Assembly: GCF_030149505.1 (NCBI RefSeq)
Contig: NZ_JASBRN010000073.1
Location: 1-59,817 of the forward strand
Length of the DNA stretch: 59,817 nt
Direction of reading: 5' to 3'
Origin: Nocardioides sp.
GTDB taxonomy: Bacteria > Actinomycetota > Actinomycetes > Propionibacteriales > Nocardioidaceae
In this document: positions 51,619 through 59,817 of the stretch, in pieces
Position numbering within the stretch: position 1 is the stretch's first letter
Layout of the letters: every line of letters begins with the position of its first letter
Notes under the pieces: generated by a model
Told to the model about the DNA's origin: nothing
The model's database searches: none
The model's input: the letters and a program-made list of their open reading frames with translations, nothing else
Made by a program: the position numbers and the translations under genes

Positions 51619-53321
51619 GCCGCGAGGCAGTGGTCGTCGGGTCCGGCGCGGCCGGGTCGGTCGCGGCGTGGGAGCTGGCCCGTCAGGGCTGGGACGTGAC
51701 CGTGCTGGAGCGCGGTCGCAACCTGCGCCCCGGCTTCGGTCGGCGGGCCAGCGGCGACCTGGGCACGACGTACGGCTCCGACGAGATCAAGGGCTACCGC
51801 GGCTTCGGCTTCCCCGACGGCGACCTCGAGCCCTACACGACGCGCACCCGGGCCGAGGCGGCCTCGGGCGTGGCCCGCTCCGCGCAGGGAGCCCTCGGAC
51901 AGCTCGGCGCGGCCGTCGGCGGCACGACGCTGCACTACAACGCCAAGACCCCGCGCTTCTGGAAGCAGGACTTCAGCCTGCTCTCCGACATGGGTCCGAT
52001 CGACGGCGCCCAGGTCGCGGACTGGCCGATCGGCTACGACGACCTCAGCCCGTTCTACGACACCGTCGAGCAGCGGCTCGGCGTGCAGGGCGACCGCTCG
52101 GCGATGCCCGCGCGCACGCTCGAGCAGTCCCCGCGGCGGCGTGACTTCCCGATGCCTCCCAACCCGACGGGGTACGCCGCCAGCCTGCTCGCCGAGGGCG
52201 CCCGGCTGGTCGGGATGGAGCCCTACCCCTACCCCGCCGCCGTCAACTCCGTCGAGCGCGACGGCCGACCGGCCTGCAACTCGTGCGGGCTGTGCTCGGG
52301 CTTCGGCTGCCCCACGAACGCCCGCGGCGACGCGCTGGTCTCGTTCCTCAACCCCGCTGTCCGGACCGGGCGCGTGCGGGTCGTCGACCGTGCGTTCGTC
52401 GACCGGGTCGAGACGACCCGCGACGGCCGGCGGGCGCGGGCCGTGCGCTACCGCGACGTGCGCGGCAGGGTCCACCGCGTCCCGGCGCAGACCGTCGTGC
52501 TGGCCGGCAGCCCGATCAACACCGCCCGGCTGCTGCTGATGTCGGCCAGCCGCGCGCACCCCGGCGGCCTCGGCAACCGCTCGGACCAGGTCGGGCGCAA
52601 CATGATGTTCCACAACTTCACGATCGTGGCCGCAGCCTTCCCCTACGACGTCCACCCGCTGCGCGCGCAGTCCACGACCCTGCAGATCGACGACCTGGTG
52701 GGACCGTTCACCGGCCCCGAGGTGCAGGCGCTCGGTGTCCCCTACGTCACCGGCGGGATCATCCAGCTGGGCTCCGGCGGGCCGCCGATCAACGGCGCCC
52801 AGCTGCTGGCGGGCTTCGCCGGCTACGGCCTGGCCCACAAGGCGGCGATGCGGGTCGGGCCCCACTCGGGCGTCGCCGGCTCCCAGCTGGTGCACCAGGA
52901 CCTCCCCCAGGCCGACAACCGGGTCGACCTGGACCCCGACGTGCGCGACTTCCTCGGCAACCCGGCGGCGCGCATCACCTACTCCCCGCACCGCCACGAG
53001 CAGGCCGCGGCAGCCCTGCTGGGCGCGCGGATGCTGCTGGCGCACCAGGCGGCCCCGCAGTCGCTGGCGGCGATCGCGCTGCCGTTCCCGATCCTCAGCG
53101 ACGGCATCACCTACACCGCCCACCTCGCCGGCACGGCCCGGATGGGCACCGACCCGCGCACCTCGGTGACCACCGCGTCGGGCCGGCTCCACGACGTCGA
53201 CAACGTCTTCGTCGCCGACGCCTCGACCTTCCCTACGTTCCCCGGCTTCAACCCGACCCTGACCGTCATGGCCAACGCGCTCCGCATCGCCCGCGGCATC
53301 GCCGACGGCTCCGCGGTCTGA
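51615..53321 (+). CDS. GMC-family flavin dehydrogenase, large subunit
   Basis: 568 residues. FAD loop VVGSGAAGS (7-15), Cys cluster ACNSCGLCSGFGCPTNARG and C-terminal HLAGTARMGTDPRTSV/FPGFNPTLTVMANALR, as in sugar or gluconate dehydrogenase large subunits. It has no signal of its own and would be exported with the Tat-carrying gamma subunit. The natural sugar is unknown. Confidence 0.9.
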   Translation: MSREAVVVGSGAAGSVAAWELARQGWDVTVLERGRNLRPGFGRRASGDLGTTYGSDEIKGYRGFGFPDGDLEPYTTRTRAEAASGVARSAQGALGQLGAAVGGTTLHYNAKTPRFWKQDFSLLSDMGPIDGAQVADWPIGYDDLSPFYDTVEQRLGVQGDRSAMPARTLEQSPRRRDFPMPPNPTGYAASLLAEGARLVGMEPYPYPAAVNSVERDGRPACNSCGLCSGFGCPTNARGDALVSFLNPAVRTGRVRVVDRAFVDRVETTRDGRRARAVRYRDVRGRVHRVPAQTVVLAGSPINTARLLLMSASRAHPGGLGNRSDQVGRNMMFHNFTIVAAAFPYDVHPLRAQSTTLQIDDLVGPFTGPEVQALGVPYVTGGIIQLGSGGPPINGAQLLAGFAGYGLAHKAAMRVGPHSGVAGSQLVHQDLPQADNRVDLDPDVRDFLGNPAARITYSPHRHEQAAAALLGARMLLAHQAAPQSLAAIALPFPILSDGITYTAHLAGTARMGTDPRTSVTTASGRLHDVDNVFVADASTFPTFPGFNPTLTVMANALRIARGIADGSAV

Positions 53322-53353
53322 GCGACCCGACGACGTACCCAGGAGAGCGACCC

Positions 53354-54241
53354 ATGTGCACCGAGACGTCCTGCACCACCGGCGGAAGCGCCGGCACCGG
53401 GCTGGGCCGGCGCGCCCTGCTCGGCGCCGCCCTCGCCACACCGGCCGCGCTCCTCGCCCCAGCGGCGGTCGCCCGAGCCGCTGGGACGCAGGCCGCGTCG
53501 CTCCCGCGCCTGCTGGTCTTCACGCGCACGACCGGCTTCCGGCACGCCTCGATCGAGACGGCCGTCTCGACCATCCAGGGCATGCTCGCAGCGCGGGGGA
53601 TCGGCGTCGACGCCACCGAGGACCCGACGGTCTTCACGCGACGCTCGCTGGCGGCGTACGCCGCCGTGGCCTTCGTCAACACCACCGGTGACGTCCTCGA
53701 GGGCAGCCAGCGGACCGCGCTCGAACGCTTCGTCCGCGGCGGCGGCGGCTGGGCCGGGGTGCACTCGGCCGCCGACACGGAGTACTCGAACGACTTCTAC
53801 ACCGAGCTGCTCGCGGGCGGGCGGTTCCTCGCGCACCCGCTCCAGCAGCCGGGCCTGATCGTCCGCGAGGACGAGCGGCACCGCTCCACGAAGCACCTCG
53901 GCGAGACCTGGCTGGTGCCCTTCGAGGAGTTCTACTCCTTCACCAGCTCGGTGCGCGGGCGGTCGCGGGTCCTGCTGTCGATCGACGAGTCGACCTACCT
54001 GCAGGACCCCAACACCTCGAACCTGCCGACCGGCCCGGAGAACCCGCTGCCCACCTTCCCCGGCGTCAGTGGCGTGATGGGCGACCACCCGATGGCCTGG
54101 ACGCACCGGGTCGGACGGGGGCGGTCCTGGTACACCGCGCTCGGCCACGAGATCGGGATGTACTACCTGCCGCAGTTCACCGACCACCTGCTCGGGGGGC
54201 TGCTGACCGTGCTGCGGCACGGTGTCCGCAACCGCTCCTGA
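53354..54241 (+). CDS. ThuA-domain protein with Tat-like signal
   Basis: 295 residues. Twin-Arg signal GRRALLGAALATP (about 24-36), then a ThuA domain (RLLVFTRTTGFRHASI, GWAGVHSAADTEY, HPMAWTHRVGRGRSWYTALGHE). ThuA proteins act in disaccharide and 3-keto-sugar metabolism. AGGAG lies before the ATG. Sharing an operon with a GMC dehydrogenase suggests a periplasm-like sugar oxidation route. Confidence 0.87.
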   Translation: MCTETSCTTGGSAGTGLGRRALLGAALATPAALLAPAAVARAAGTQAASLPRLLVFTRTTGFRHASIETAVSTIQGMLAARGIGVDATEDPTVFTRRSLAAYAAVAFVNTTGDVLEGSQRTALERFVRGGGGWAGVHSAADTEYSNDFYTELLAGGRFLAHPLQQPGLIVREDERHRSTKHLGETWLVPFEEFYSFTSSVRGRSRVLLSIDESTYLQDPNTSNLPTGPENPLPTFPGVSGVMGDHPMAWTHRVGRGRSWYTALGHEIGMYYLPQFTDHLLGGLLTVLRHGVRNRS

Positions 54242-54255
54242 TCCCGCTCCGGTGG

Positions 54256-54678
54256 TCAGCTCCCGCCGGCGGCGACGTCGAGGAAGAACAGCACCTTCTG
54301 CAGCGCGTCCTCGTGGGTGTCCATCTCGACGGACACGCTGTGCCCGGACCACTTGAAGGCGATCGACACCCCCGTCACGCGCACCTCCTCGACCTGCGCC
54401 CACGGCACGAACGCCACCGAGAAGGCAGCTGTCGCCTCGGCCTCGTCCTCGCCCGCGAAGCTGACGTGCACCAGCGCCTCGGGCCGGGCCGCGACCAGCA
54501 CGCGCGGTCGGCCGCCGACGATCCGCAGCACGTGCGGGTGGGACCGCCCGCCGGCGCTCTTCACCACGCGTCGCAGCGACTCCGGCACGGACGGGTCGTT
54601 GATGTCGGCCAGCCGACCGGGCCCGGAGTGCGCGGGGTGCTCGTCGGCACGGCGGTTGAACCTGCTCACAGGTGACAC
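54256..54678 (-). CDS. Hypothetical protein, 140 aa
   Basis: Not recognised. N-terminus VSPVSRFNRRADEHPAHSGP, then a beta-rich body (RPRVLVAARPEALVHVSFA, VEMDTHEDALQKVLFFLDV). GGGAGG lies about 7 nt before GTG 54678. Convergent with the ThuA gene with only 14 bp between. Confidence 0.68.
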   Translation of the reverse strand: MSPVSRFNRRADEHPAHSGPGRLADINDPSVPESLRRVVKSAGGRSHPHVLRIVGGRPRVLVAARPEALVHVSFAGEDEAEATAAFSVAFVPWAQVEEVRVTGVSIAFKWSGHSVSVEMDTHEDALQKVLFFLDVAAGGS

Positions 54679-54730
54679 TGTGCCGCCTCCCGGCGCCCGC
54701 CGCCCGCCCTTCGGCACGATGCGCCCCGCG

Positions 54731-54814
54731 GGTCGAGGAGCAGTCGCCCACCGGTGGTCGAGGAGCAGTCGCCCCCGCTGGTCGAGGTGCGAGCGCAGCG
54801 AGCCGCGAGACCCC
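54731..54814. repeat. GGTCGAG repeats, three units
   Basis: Two copies of GGTCGAGGAGCAGTCGCCC (54731-54749 and 54756-54774), then one GGTCGAGGTGCGAGCGCAGC copy (54778-54814), the form found inside the ABC ATPase gene. Confidence 0.8.
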
Positions 54815-54832
54815 GGGCCGAGCTCGACGCGA

Positions 54833-55180
54833 TCAGCCGATCACGAGCAGCAGCACCACGACGTACGTCGCCGCCAGCGCTGCCAGCGCCGCCCGAGCAC
54901 CCACGGGCAGCCGGTACCGCCCGAGCACCGCGGCGACCAGCCCCGGGCCGAGCAGCAGCAGGAACCCCCGGCCCCAGGTCGGCAGCACGGCGTCGAGCCC
55001 CAGCACCGCCGCGGTCACCAGGGCCAGGGTCCCGACCAGGAGGCCGGTGGCCTGCTGGGTCTCGATCGCGCGCCGTCGGTCCAGCGCGACGCACTCCGGC
55101 GGCGGCAGGTCCATGGCGTCCCGCTGCAGCGGCGCGCCGGCCTGGCTCGGGCTGGGGTCCTGGTCCTCGGGGTGGGGCAT
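54833..55180 (-). CDS. Membrane protein, 115 aa
   Basis: A soluble N-terminus (MPHPEDQDPSPSQ) and three membrane helices (LLVGTLALVTAAVLGLDAV, FLLLLGPGLVAAVLG, ALAALAATYVVVLLLVIG). GAGGACC stands 3 nt before the ATG. Function unknown. It is the last ordinary chromosomal gene before base composition changes. Confidence 0.72.
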   Translation of the reverse strand: MPHPEDQDPSPSQAGAPLQRDAMDLPPPECVALDRRRAIETQQATGLLVGTLALVTAAVLGLDAVLPTWGRGFLLLLGPGLVAAVLGRYRLPVGARAALAALAATYVVVLLLVIG

Positions 55181-55560
55181 GGCGGTCCTCGACGGGTGGT
55201 CGCCGCGTACGGCGGGGAGGTCGTTGCCCCTCCCATCGGCCGCCCCGGGGCGGACTGGTGGCAAATCGCCGCTTAGACCCGGCCGGTCTGGGCCGGCCCG
55301 ACCCGAGCGACTCAGTTGTTGGGCGACATGTACCTGACAGTGGTCACGTCAACTGATGTCAGTGCTGACACGTTTATGTCGTTCCTCCACAGGCATCGGC
55401 CGGTGCTGCCATGACTGAGGTACCGGCGAACCTGGGGATTCAGGGCGCGGCCGACTGCTACGCCGGTGTTGCGCATTCGGGAGGTCAGTGAACAGCAGCC
55501 CTGTTTCAAGTTCGGCGTCGGGGGCCCGCCGACCGGTTCGGTCTCACACACCTTGCCGGT
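55181..55560. other. Gene-free junction with TGTCAG dyads
   Basis: No convincing gene. GC falls here. The stretch holds CCTGACAGTGG and TGTCAGTGCTGACA (perfect dyad, about 55358-55371). It may be the scar of an insertion element or a resolvase site at the edge of the metal-resistance block. Confidence 0.45.
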
Positions 55561-55564
55561 GCGA

Positions 55565-55819
55565 TTAGCGCAGGCGTCGCATGATTGCCCAGCCGGTCTC
55601 GACGCTCGCGGCTACGGCGAGGCCGAACACTAGGAGCGCGATGAACCCGCGAACGTTGGTGCTGAGTGGGTACTCCAGGTTGGGCGCGGAGAACCCGAAC
55701 GCGCTAGCGCTGTGATGCCACCAAGTCCGACCGCTAGCAGCACTGCATGCCCGGCGCAGCAACAACCATCGCGAGGGCTCCGAGAGCGGCGGGCCGGGCC
55801 GGGTCAGGCACAGCAGGAG
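55565..55819 (-). pseudogene. Frameshifted small membrane protein downstream of merA
   Basis: A GTG overlaps the merA stop and opens PARPAALGALAMVVAAPGM, then stops. Another frame reads VLLAVGLGGITALA, and a third VRGFIALLVFGLAVAASVE through the stop at 55565. The three fit one small multi-helix protein broken by two frame changes. It could have been a mercury-transport or accessory membrane protein. Confidence 0.45.
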
Positions 55820-57189
55820 GTGGGTAGTTCGTTACGGAACAGTCCGGCGGCGATCCGCAGGCTCTCGGCCATGGTCAGGTACGGAGCCCAGGTCTCGGCG
55901 AGGTCGTCGACGGTCATCTGCGCCTTGATCGCGTAGGTAGCGGCGAGCATGATCTCTCCTGCTCCGTCGGCGACTGCGTGGACGCCCAGGACCTTGCCGG
56001 TGCTAGCGTCGGCGACGAGTTTCAACGCGCCACGGGTGTCGCGGTTCACCAGCGCCCTGGGGACGTCTTCCAAGGCCAGGATGCGGCAGGCGCATTCGTG
56101 GCCTTGCTTGAGTGCTTCTTCCTCGGTGAGTCCGGCGGAGGCCAACTGTGGCCGGGTGAACATCACCGATGGCAGACCGGTGTAGTCAACGGTCTGGGGG
56201 GCGTTGTGTCCGAGCGCGTTGGCTGCGGCGACTCGTCCGGAGTCGGCGGCGACGTACACGTACTGCGGGGTGCCCGCTACGTCGCCTGCCGCGTACACAC
56301 GCGGGTTTGACGTGGCCTGGTGTTCATCGATCACGACGAAGCCCCGCTCGTCGGTGTCGACTCCGGCTGCCGCCAGGTCCAAGGCGGACGTGTCGGAGTG
56401 TCTGCCGGTCGCCACCAGCAGCCGCTCGGCGCTGACTTCCTCCCCGGACGCGGTCATCACCCTGACGCCGCCGTCCTCGGCGGCCTCGACACCGGTTGCG
56501 TGTTCGGCGAGCACGCTGATGCCGTCATCGGCGAACACCCCGGCCATCACCTGCCGCAACTCCGGCTCCGCATGCGGGGCCAATCGTCCGACCACGGTTA
56601 CGCGAGCACCGAGGTGGGCGAACAGTTGCGCCTGCTCCATCCCGACGTAGCCGCCGCCAATGACCGCGAGCGACTCGGGCACCTCGGATAGTTCCATCGC
56701 CGTGGTCGACGTCAGGTAGTCCACATCCTCGATCCCGGCGATGCCACGGACCGTGGGCTGCGAGCCGGTCGCAATCACGTAGGCACGTGCCCTCAGCGGC
56801 TTCCCGTCGACCTCCAACGTGTCCTTGTCGGTGAACCGAGCCTCACCGGAGATCACCGGGAACCCCCACGCGTCGGCGACCTCGGCGTACTTGTGCTGCT
56901 TGAGCCGGTCGATCAACTCAGCCTTCTGCGCCACAAGCGCTCCGAGGTCAACCGCAGCGGCGGAGGTGGGGACGCCGTCGAACGGGTTCGCCAGTGCACC
57001 GTGCCGGGTCCCGGCAGCAGCCAGCAGGGTCTTCGACGGAACGCAGCCGACGTTCACACATGTCCCGCCCAGAGCGCCGCGTTCGACGAGCGCCACGTTG
57101 GCGCCTGCCTTGCGGGCCGTGATCCCAGCGGCCATCGCGGCTCCTCCGGAGCCGATCACAGCCAAGTCAACGTCGTACTCCAGGCTCAT
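55804..57189 (-). CDS. merA: Mercuric reductase
   Basis: 461 residues. Reduces Hg(II) to Hg(0) with NADPH in the cytoplasm. FAD motif VIGSGGAAMA, redox pair Cys44/Cys49 in GGTCVNVGCVPSK and the vicinal Cys459-Cys460 at the extreme C-terminus that take up Hg(II). It lacks the N-terminal HMA metal-binding domain, as many actinobacterial forms do. GGAGG stands about 9 nt before the ATG. Divergent from merR; no merT, merP or merB is in view. Confidence 0.93.
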   Translation of the reverse strand: MSLEYDVDLAVIGSGGAAMAAGITARKAGANVALVERGALGGTCVNVGCVPSKTLLAAAGTRHGALANPFDGVPTSAAAVDLGALVAQKAELIDRLKQHKYAEVADAWGFPVISGEARFTDKDTLEVDGKPLRARAYVIATGSQPTVRGIAGIEDVDYLTSTTAMELSEVPESLAVIGGGYVGMEQAQLFAHLGARVTVVGRLAPHAEPELRQVMAGVFADDGISVLAEHATGVEAAEDGGVRVMTASGEEVSAERLLVATGRHSDTSALDLAAAGVDTDERGFVVIDEHQATSNPRVYAAGDVAGTPQYVYVAADSGRVAAANALGHNAPQTVDYTGLPSVMFTRPQLASAGLTEEEALKQGHECACRILALEDVPRALVNRDTRGALKLVADASTGKVLGVHAVADGAGEIMLAATYAIKAQMTVDDLAETWAPYLTMAESLRIAAGLFRNELPTSCCA

Positions 57190-57230
57190 CTTGATCTCCT
57201 CCGCTTGGTGTTCGCGTGTCCGTTCATCCA

Positions 57231-57261
57231 CCATGGACCTTCCAGTGCAGGAGAAGGTCAA
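57231..57261. promoter_or_regulatory. MerR-type operator-promoter of merA
   Basis: On the minus strand TTGACC (-35) is followed by the dyad GACCTT-N12-AAGGTC and CATGGT as a weak -10 at a 20-bp distance, the long spacer used by MerR activators. Confidence 0.65.
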
Positions 57262-57282
57262 GTAGCCAGAGCGGAGACCGGC

Positions 57283-57672
57283 ATGCGTATCGGAGAACTC
57301 GCCGCGGCCACCAGCACCACCACCAAGACGCTGCGGTTCTACGAGGACAGCGGCCTGCTGCCGCACGCTAAACGGACCGCCGGCGGATACCGTGATTACG
57401 GGCGCGAGGCCATCGCCAGGCTCGACTTCATCCGGCGAGGCCGCGCCGCCGGACTCACCCTTGCGCAGATCCGCGAAGTTCTCGACATCCGCGACGCCGG
57501 GACCGCCCCTTGCCGCCACGTCGCCGAACTTCTCGATGACCGCTTGTCGGCCCTCGATCAGCAGATCGCCGACCTACAAGCACTACGCGCGAACGTCGCC
57601 CACCTCCGAGACGACGCCGCACATGCCAACCCCGCGGAGTGTGAACCTGAGGATGTCTGCCGCTATCTTTGA
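57283..57672 (+). CDS. merR: MerR family metal regulator
   Basis: 129 residues. N-terminal MRIGELAAATSTTTKTLRFY helix-turn-helix. Cys77, Cys120 and Cys126 are placed like the three Hg ligands of classical MerR, though spacing differs (42 and 5 residues between). Divergent from merA across a MerR-type promoter. Confidence 0.85.
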   Translation: MRIGELAAATSTTTKTLRFYEDSGLLPHAKRTAGGYRDYGREAIARLDFIRRGRAAGLTLAQIREVLDIRDAGTAPCRHVAELLDDRLSALDQQIADLQALRANVAHLRDDAAHANPAECEPEDVCRYL

Positions 57673-58020
57673 GCCCTCCGCCGGGCATGGGTCCGCGGCA
57701 ATAGTTGTTGCGGCTGGACAGAACGTTGCACGCGTTGACCTCGCGGAAGCCTCGCACGACGCTCACCTGGACGCACTCGACTCGTGGACGCAGGCTCTTC
57801 GGTCGTTCATCGACACTCGCGTAACGCGATCCCGCACTGGTCACGCTCCGCGTGACGATCGGTGATCGGGACCGGCACCCGCCGCAAGAGGTAGCCCGCG
57901 ACACTAGCCGGTGGTGTCGTCGAGTCTGCGGCCATGAGCGAAGACTTGAGAGGGCATGACTTAGCCCCGGCGACATGGCCAAGGCCAGCGGTCCACCGGG
58001 GCTTTCAAGAGGAACGATAC
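57673..58020. other. Gene-free stretch with hairpin
   Basis: No gene recognised. AGCCCCGG (57963-57970) and CCGGGGCT (57996-58003) form a hairpin followed by TT, just before the Abi-like gene, which may attenuate or end upstream transcripts. Confidence 0.45.
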
Positions 58021-58740
58021 GTGAGAATGGGGGCGATGACAACGTCGCCACCGCCTCCGCCGAGTCCTGGGCCACCCGCGCCTGGGCCATGGGTAGAGCG
58101 CTGGCTGAGCCAGCCCCGACACGGTGTCTACCTGGCCGCCAGCCAAGGCGACCCGCAGTTGGCTCTGGACCTGTACGAGTGGAACGCCGAGATCAGCGCC
58201 GCCCTGCTGCGAGATCTCGCCCACCTGGAAGTCGGGCTACGCAACGCCTACGACCGCGCGCTCAGCGCGCGGTGGCCCGGACCCCCGCACTGGACCACGG
58301 CCAACATCCCGGCCTTCGCGCCGTTGTGGCGCACCCGTCGTGGTCGACGAGTCGACGTCAACCTGCGGACACGTGAGTCACTCCACCGTGCCGTGGACTC
58401 CGCCGGCGGCCCCGCCGCTCCACCCGGCAAGGTCATTGCTGAGTTGATGTTCGGCTTCTGGCGGTTCCTCAGCTCCTCCGCCCATGAGAAGTCGCTGTGG
58501 GTGCCATCCCTCCACCAGGCGTTCGCACCGGGCACTGACCGGCGCGACGTCGACCGCCCCATCGGACGTCTGCACGGTCTGCGCAACCGAGTGGCCCACC
58601 ACGAGCCACTCCTCAGGTACGACATCGCGGGACGCGTCACCGACATCGCGACCGTCGCCGGCCTGCTCGATCCCGACCTCGGCCGGCACCTGAGCGCGAC
58701 CAGTCGAGTCACCCGGGTCCTCGTTCAGCGCCCCCGCTGA
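58021..58740 (+). CDS. Abi-like protein with HEPN-type motif
   Basis: 239 residues from GTG 58021. Helical, with ALDLYEWNAEISAALLRDLAHLEVGLRN and RNRVAHHEP: R188-x4-H193 is the HEPN ribonuclease motif found in Abi_2-type abortive-infection proteins. GAGGAA lies 8 nt before the start. No antitoxin-like partner is adjacent. The Pro-rich N-terminus (about 10-23) is unusual. Confidence 0.78.
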   Translation: MRMGAMTTSPPPPPSPGPPAPGPWVERWLSQPRHGVYLAASQGDPQLALDLYEWNAEISAALLRDLAHLEVGLRNAYDRALSARWPGPPHWTTANIPAFAPLWRTRRGRRVDVNLRTRESLHRAVDSAGGPAAPPGKVIAELMFGFWRFLSSSAHEKSLWVPSLHQAFAPGTDRRDVDRPIGRLHGLRNRVAHHEPLLRYDIAGRVTDIATVAGLLDPDLGRHLSATSRVTRVLVQRPR

Positions 58741-58889
58741 ACACAAGACTGGCAGCTCGCCGCCGAGGTGGCAGAGGGGGCTTGTCGAAGACGGCCCGCA
58801 GCGAGTTCCTGGTGAGGTCGAGCCCTGCTCGATGCCCGAGCCGACCCACAGCCCTGGATCGGCCGGACCAACCCCATTGGAGGTGCGCC

Positions 58890-59504
58890 ATGAACGCACT
58901 GCTTGTCGGGTACGCCCGATGCTCCACCGATCAACAAGACCTCACCGCGCAGCGTGACGGGCTGCTCGGACTCGGTGTCGAGGCCGAGCGGATCTACGTC
59001 GATCACGGCCTGACCGGCACCAACCGCGAGCGCCCCGGCTTGCGCGAGGCGCTGGCCGCCTGTCGTGCCGGGGACACGTTGGTCGTGACCAAGCTCGACC
59101 GGCTGGCCCGGTCCCTGCCTGATGCCCGGGCGATCGCCGACGAGCTCACCACCCGCCAGATCAGCCTCAGCCTCGGCGGGTCCGTCTACGACCCCACCGA
59201 TGCTGTCGGGAAGCTGCTGTTCAACGTCCTCGCGATGGTCGCTGAGTTCGAGTCCGACCTCATCAGGCTTCGCACAGTCGAGGGCATGAAGGTCGCCAGG
59301 GCCAAGGGCCGGCTGAAGGGCAAGCAGCCCAAGCTAAGCCGCAAGCAGGAAGCGCACCTCGTCTCGCTAGTGCACAGCGGCGAGTACAGCACCCTCGAGG
59401 TAGCTGAGCTGTTCGGGATCGGCCGCTCGACGGTCTATCGCGCCATCGAGCGCCAACGAATCGCGGCCAAGGCCGATCTTGCTGACGCCTCCACACGACG
59501 CTGA
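58890..59504 (+). CDS. Serine recombinase, resolvase type
   Basis: 204 residues. Nucleophile Ser12 in YARCSTDQQ, KLDRLARS with conserved Arg, and a C-terminal helix-turn-helix (YSTLEVAELFGIGRSTVYRAI). GGAGG stands 6 nt before the ATG. Resolves or inverts DNA of a Tn3-type element. No transposase is in view. Confidence 0.92.
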   Translation: MNALLVGYARCSTDQQDLTAQRDGLLGLGVEAERIYVDHGLTGTNRERPGLREALAACRAGDTLVVTKLDRLARSLPDARAIADELTTRQISLSLGGSVYDPTDAVGKLLFNVLAMVAEFESDLIRLRTVEGMKVARAKGRLKGKQPKLSRKQEAHLVSLVHSGEYSTLEVAELFGIGRSTVYRAIERQRIAAKADLADASTRR

Positions 59505-59517
59505 TCGTCACCTCGTT

Positions 59518-59550
59518 GGCGTCCCGCAACCGACACCTCGGCGGGACGCC
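59518..59550. terminator. Hairpin after resolvase gene
   Basis: 10-bp arms GGCGTCCCGC / GCGGGACGCC with a 13-nt loop, 13 bp past the stop. Confidence 0.7.
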
Positions 59551-59664
59551 GATGAGCGGAACTGATCGGAGCCGGTCTCGACCACAGCGGTTTGCCCAGT
59601 GGGGTTCCCCTTACGGGCATGCGATCTGGGCTGACGCCTGTGACCGAGCGTTCAGTGCGCGCTG

Positions 59665-59696
59665 TATAGTTCAGTCCATGCTGACTATTGCTTCGC
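59665..59696 (+). promoter_or_regulatory. Promoter and dyad of the CmtR-like gene
   Basis: TATAGT (59665-59670) is a good -10. ATAGTTCAG and CTGACTAT flank the ATG as a dyad with one extra base, a likely self-operator. Confidence 0.6.
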
Positions 59697-59817
59697 GTCT
59701 CGACGTGATGAACCGCCTGGGTCGTGCACTGGCCGACCCCACTCGATCCCGGATCATCTTGACCCTGCTCGACCATCCCGCTTACCCGGCGGAACTGGCC
59801 CGAGATCTGGACCTGAC
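59678..59817 (+). CDS. cmtR: ArsR family regulator, CmtR-like (partial)
   Basis: Cut by the window end after about 46 residues. RLGRALADPTRSRIILTLLD and YPAELARDLDL match the start of CmtR, the Cd/Pb sensor of mycobacteria. The metal ligands lie beyond the window. Usually next to a metal efflux gene. Confidence 0.8.
   Translation, partial: MLTIASRLDVMNRLGRALADPTRSRIILTLLDHPAYPAELARDLDL

Noticed and set aside
50634..54241. Steroid catabolism locus
   Set aside because: Only a KstR-like box suggests it; the enzymes fit sugar oxidation and no sterol gene is present.
55312..55551. 79-aa minus-strand ORF in the junction
   Set aside because: No start support, no family, covers the TGTCAG dyads.
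55712..57020. Plus-strand ORFs opposite merA
   Set aside because: Shadows of merA; no domain or RBS support.
57392..57865. ORF overlapping merR in another frame and extending past it
   Set aside because: Its first half is a shadow of merR, and the rest shows no family or RBS.
1..59817. tRNA or rRNA genes
   Set aside because: Gaps were read by eye and no cloverleaf or rRNA core sequence was seen; a tRNAscan run would settle this.

Overview
The window is one very GC-rich stretch with GTG starts as common as ATG, dense overlapping operons, several probable leaderless promoters (TANNNT -10 boxes 6-7 nt before a start codon) and a mycobacterium-like gene set. No rRNA or tRNA gene was seen. This fits a Nocardioides-like actinobacterium; the genus is inferred, not proven.

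Layout. 0.1-4.8 kb: divergent locus with a lipid kinase and an alkylglycerone-phosphate-synthase-like flavoprotein on one side and a TetR regulator and glpD on the other. 5.1-9 kb: ECF sigma factor with a fused SnoaL-like tail and partner, then an NfeD/SPFH pair. 9-9.5 kb: two copies of a palindromic element around a degraded duplicate of the DUF2332 tail. 9.5-18 kb: DUF2332, succinate-semialdehyde dehydrogenase, lipoprotein penicillin-binding protein, MerR regulator with divergent flavin reductase, DEAD-box helicase. 18-23 kb: YceI, tandem GNAT, small proteins, acyl-CoA dehydrogenase, hypotheticals. 23-30 kb: TetR/P450/SDR divergon, secreted GH6 glucanase, DUF427, zwf. 30-37 kb: operon of two ABC ATPases and two FtsX-type permeases, all overlapping. 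37-44 kb: MFS exporter, P450-psuK-psuG operon, DrrAB-type exporter. 44-50 kb: secreted GH13 amylase behind a CRP/GlxR-type box, then a divergent RimK/retropepsin-like/M14 peptidase set and a 5'-truncated WXG100-type remnant. 50.6-54.2 kb: Tat-exported GMC dehydrogenase operon with a ThuA-domain protein.

From about 55.3 kb to the end, base composition drops and content changes to merA, a MerR regulator, a HEPN/Abi-like protein, a serine resolvase and the start of a CmtR-like metal sensor. This looks like the edge of an acquired metal-resistance element. Its left end has no intact gene for about 600 bp and holds a frameshifted membrane-protein remnant.

The chromosome part carries at least five kinds of dispersed or tandem repeat, nearly all between genes: a 120-bp palindrome (three copies), a short GGTCGAGGTGCGAGC family (one copy translated inside an ABC ATPase), twin 90-bp palindromes, tandem TCGGCCGGCCGA palindromes, and a 22-bp tandem array followed by inverted copies. 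The strongest candidates for new biology are the RimK-RCK_C/retropepsin/M14 set, the P450-psuK-psuG operon, the asymmetric double-ATPase transporter and the ether-lipid-like locus. All calls come from reading the sequence; no database search was run.
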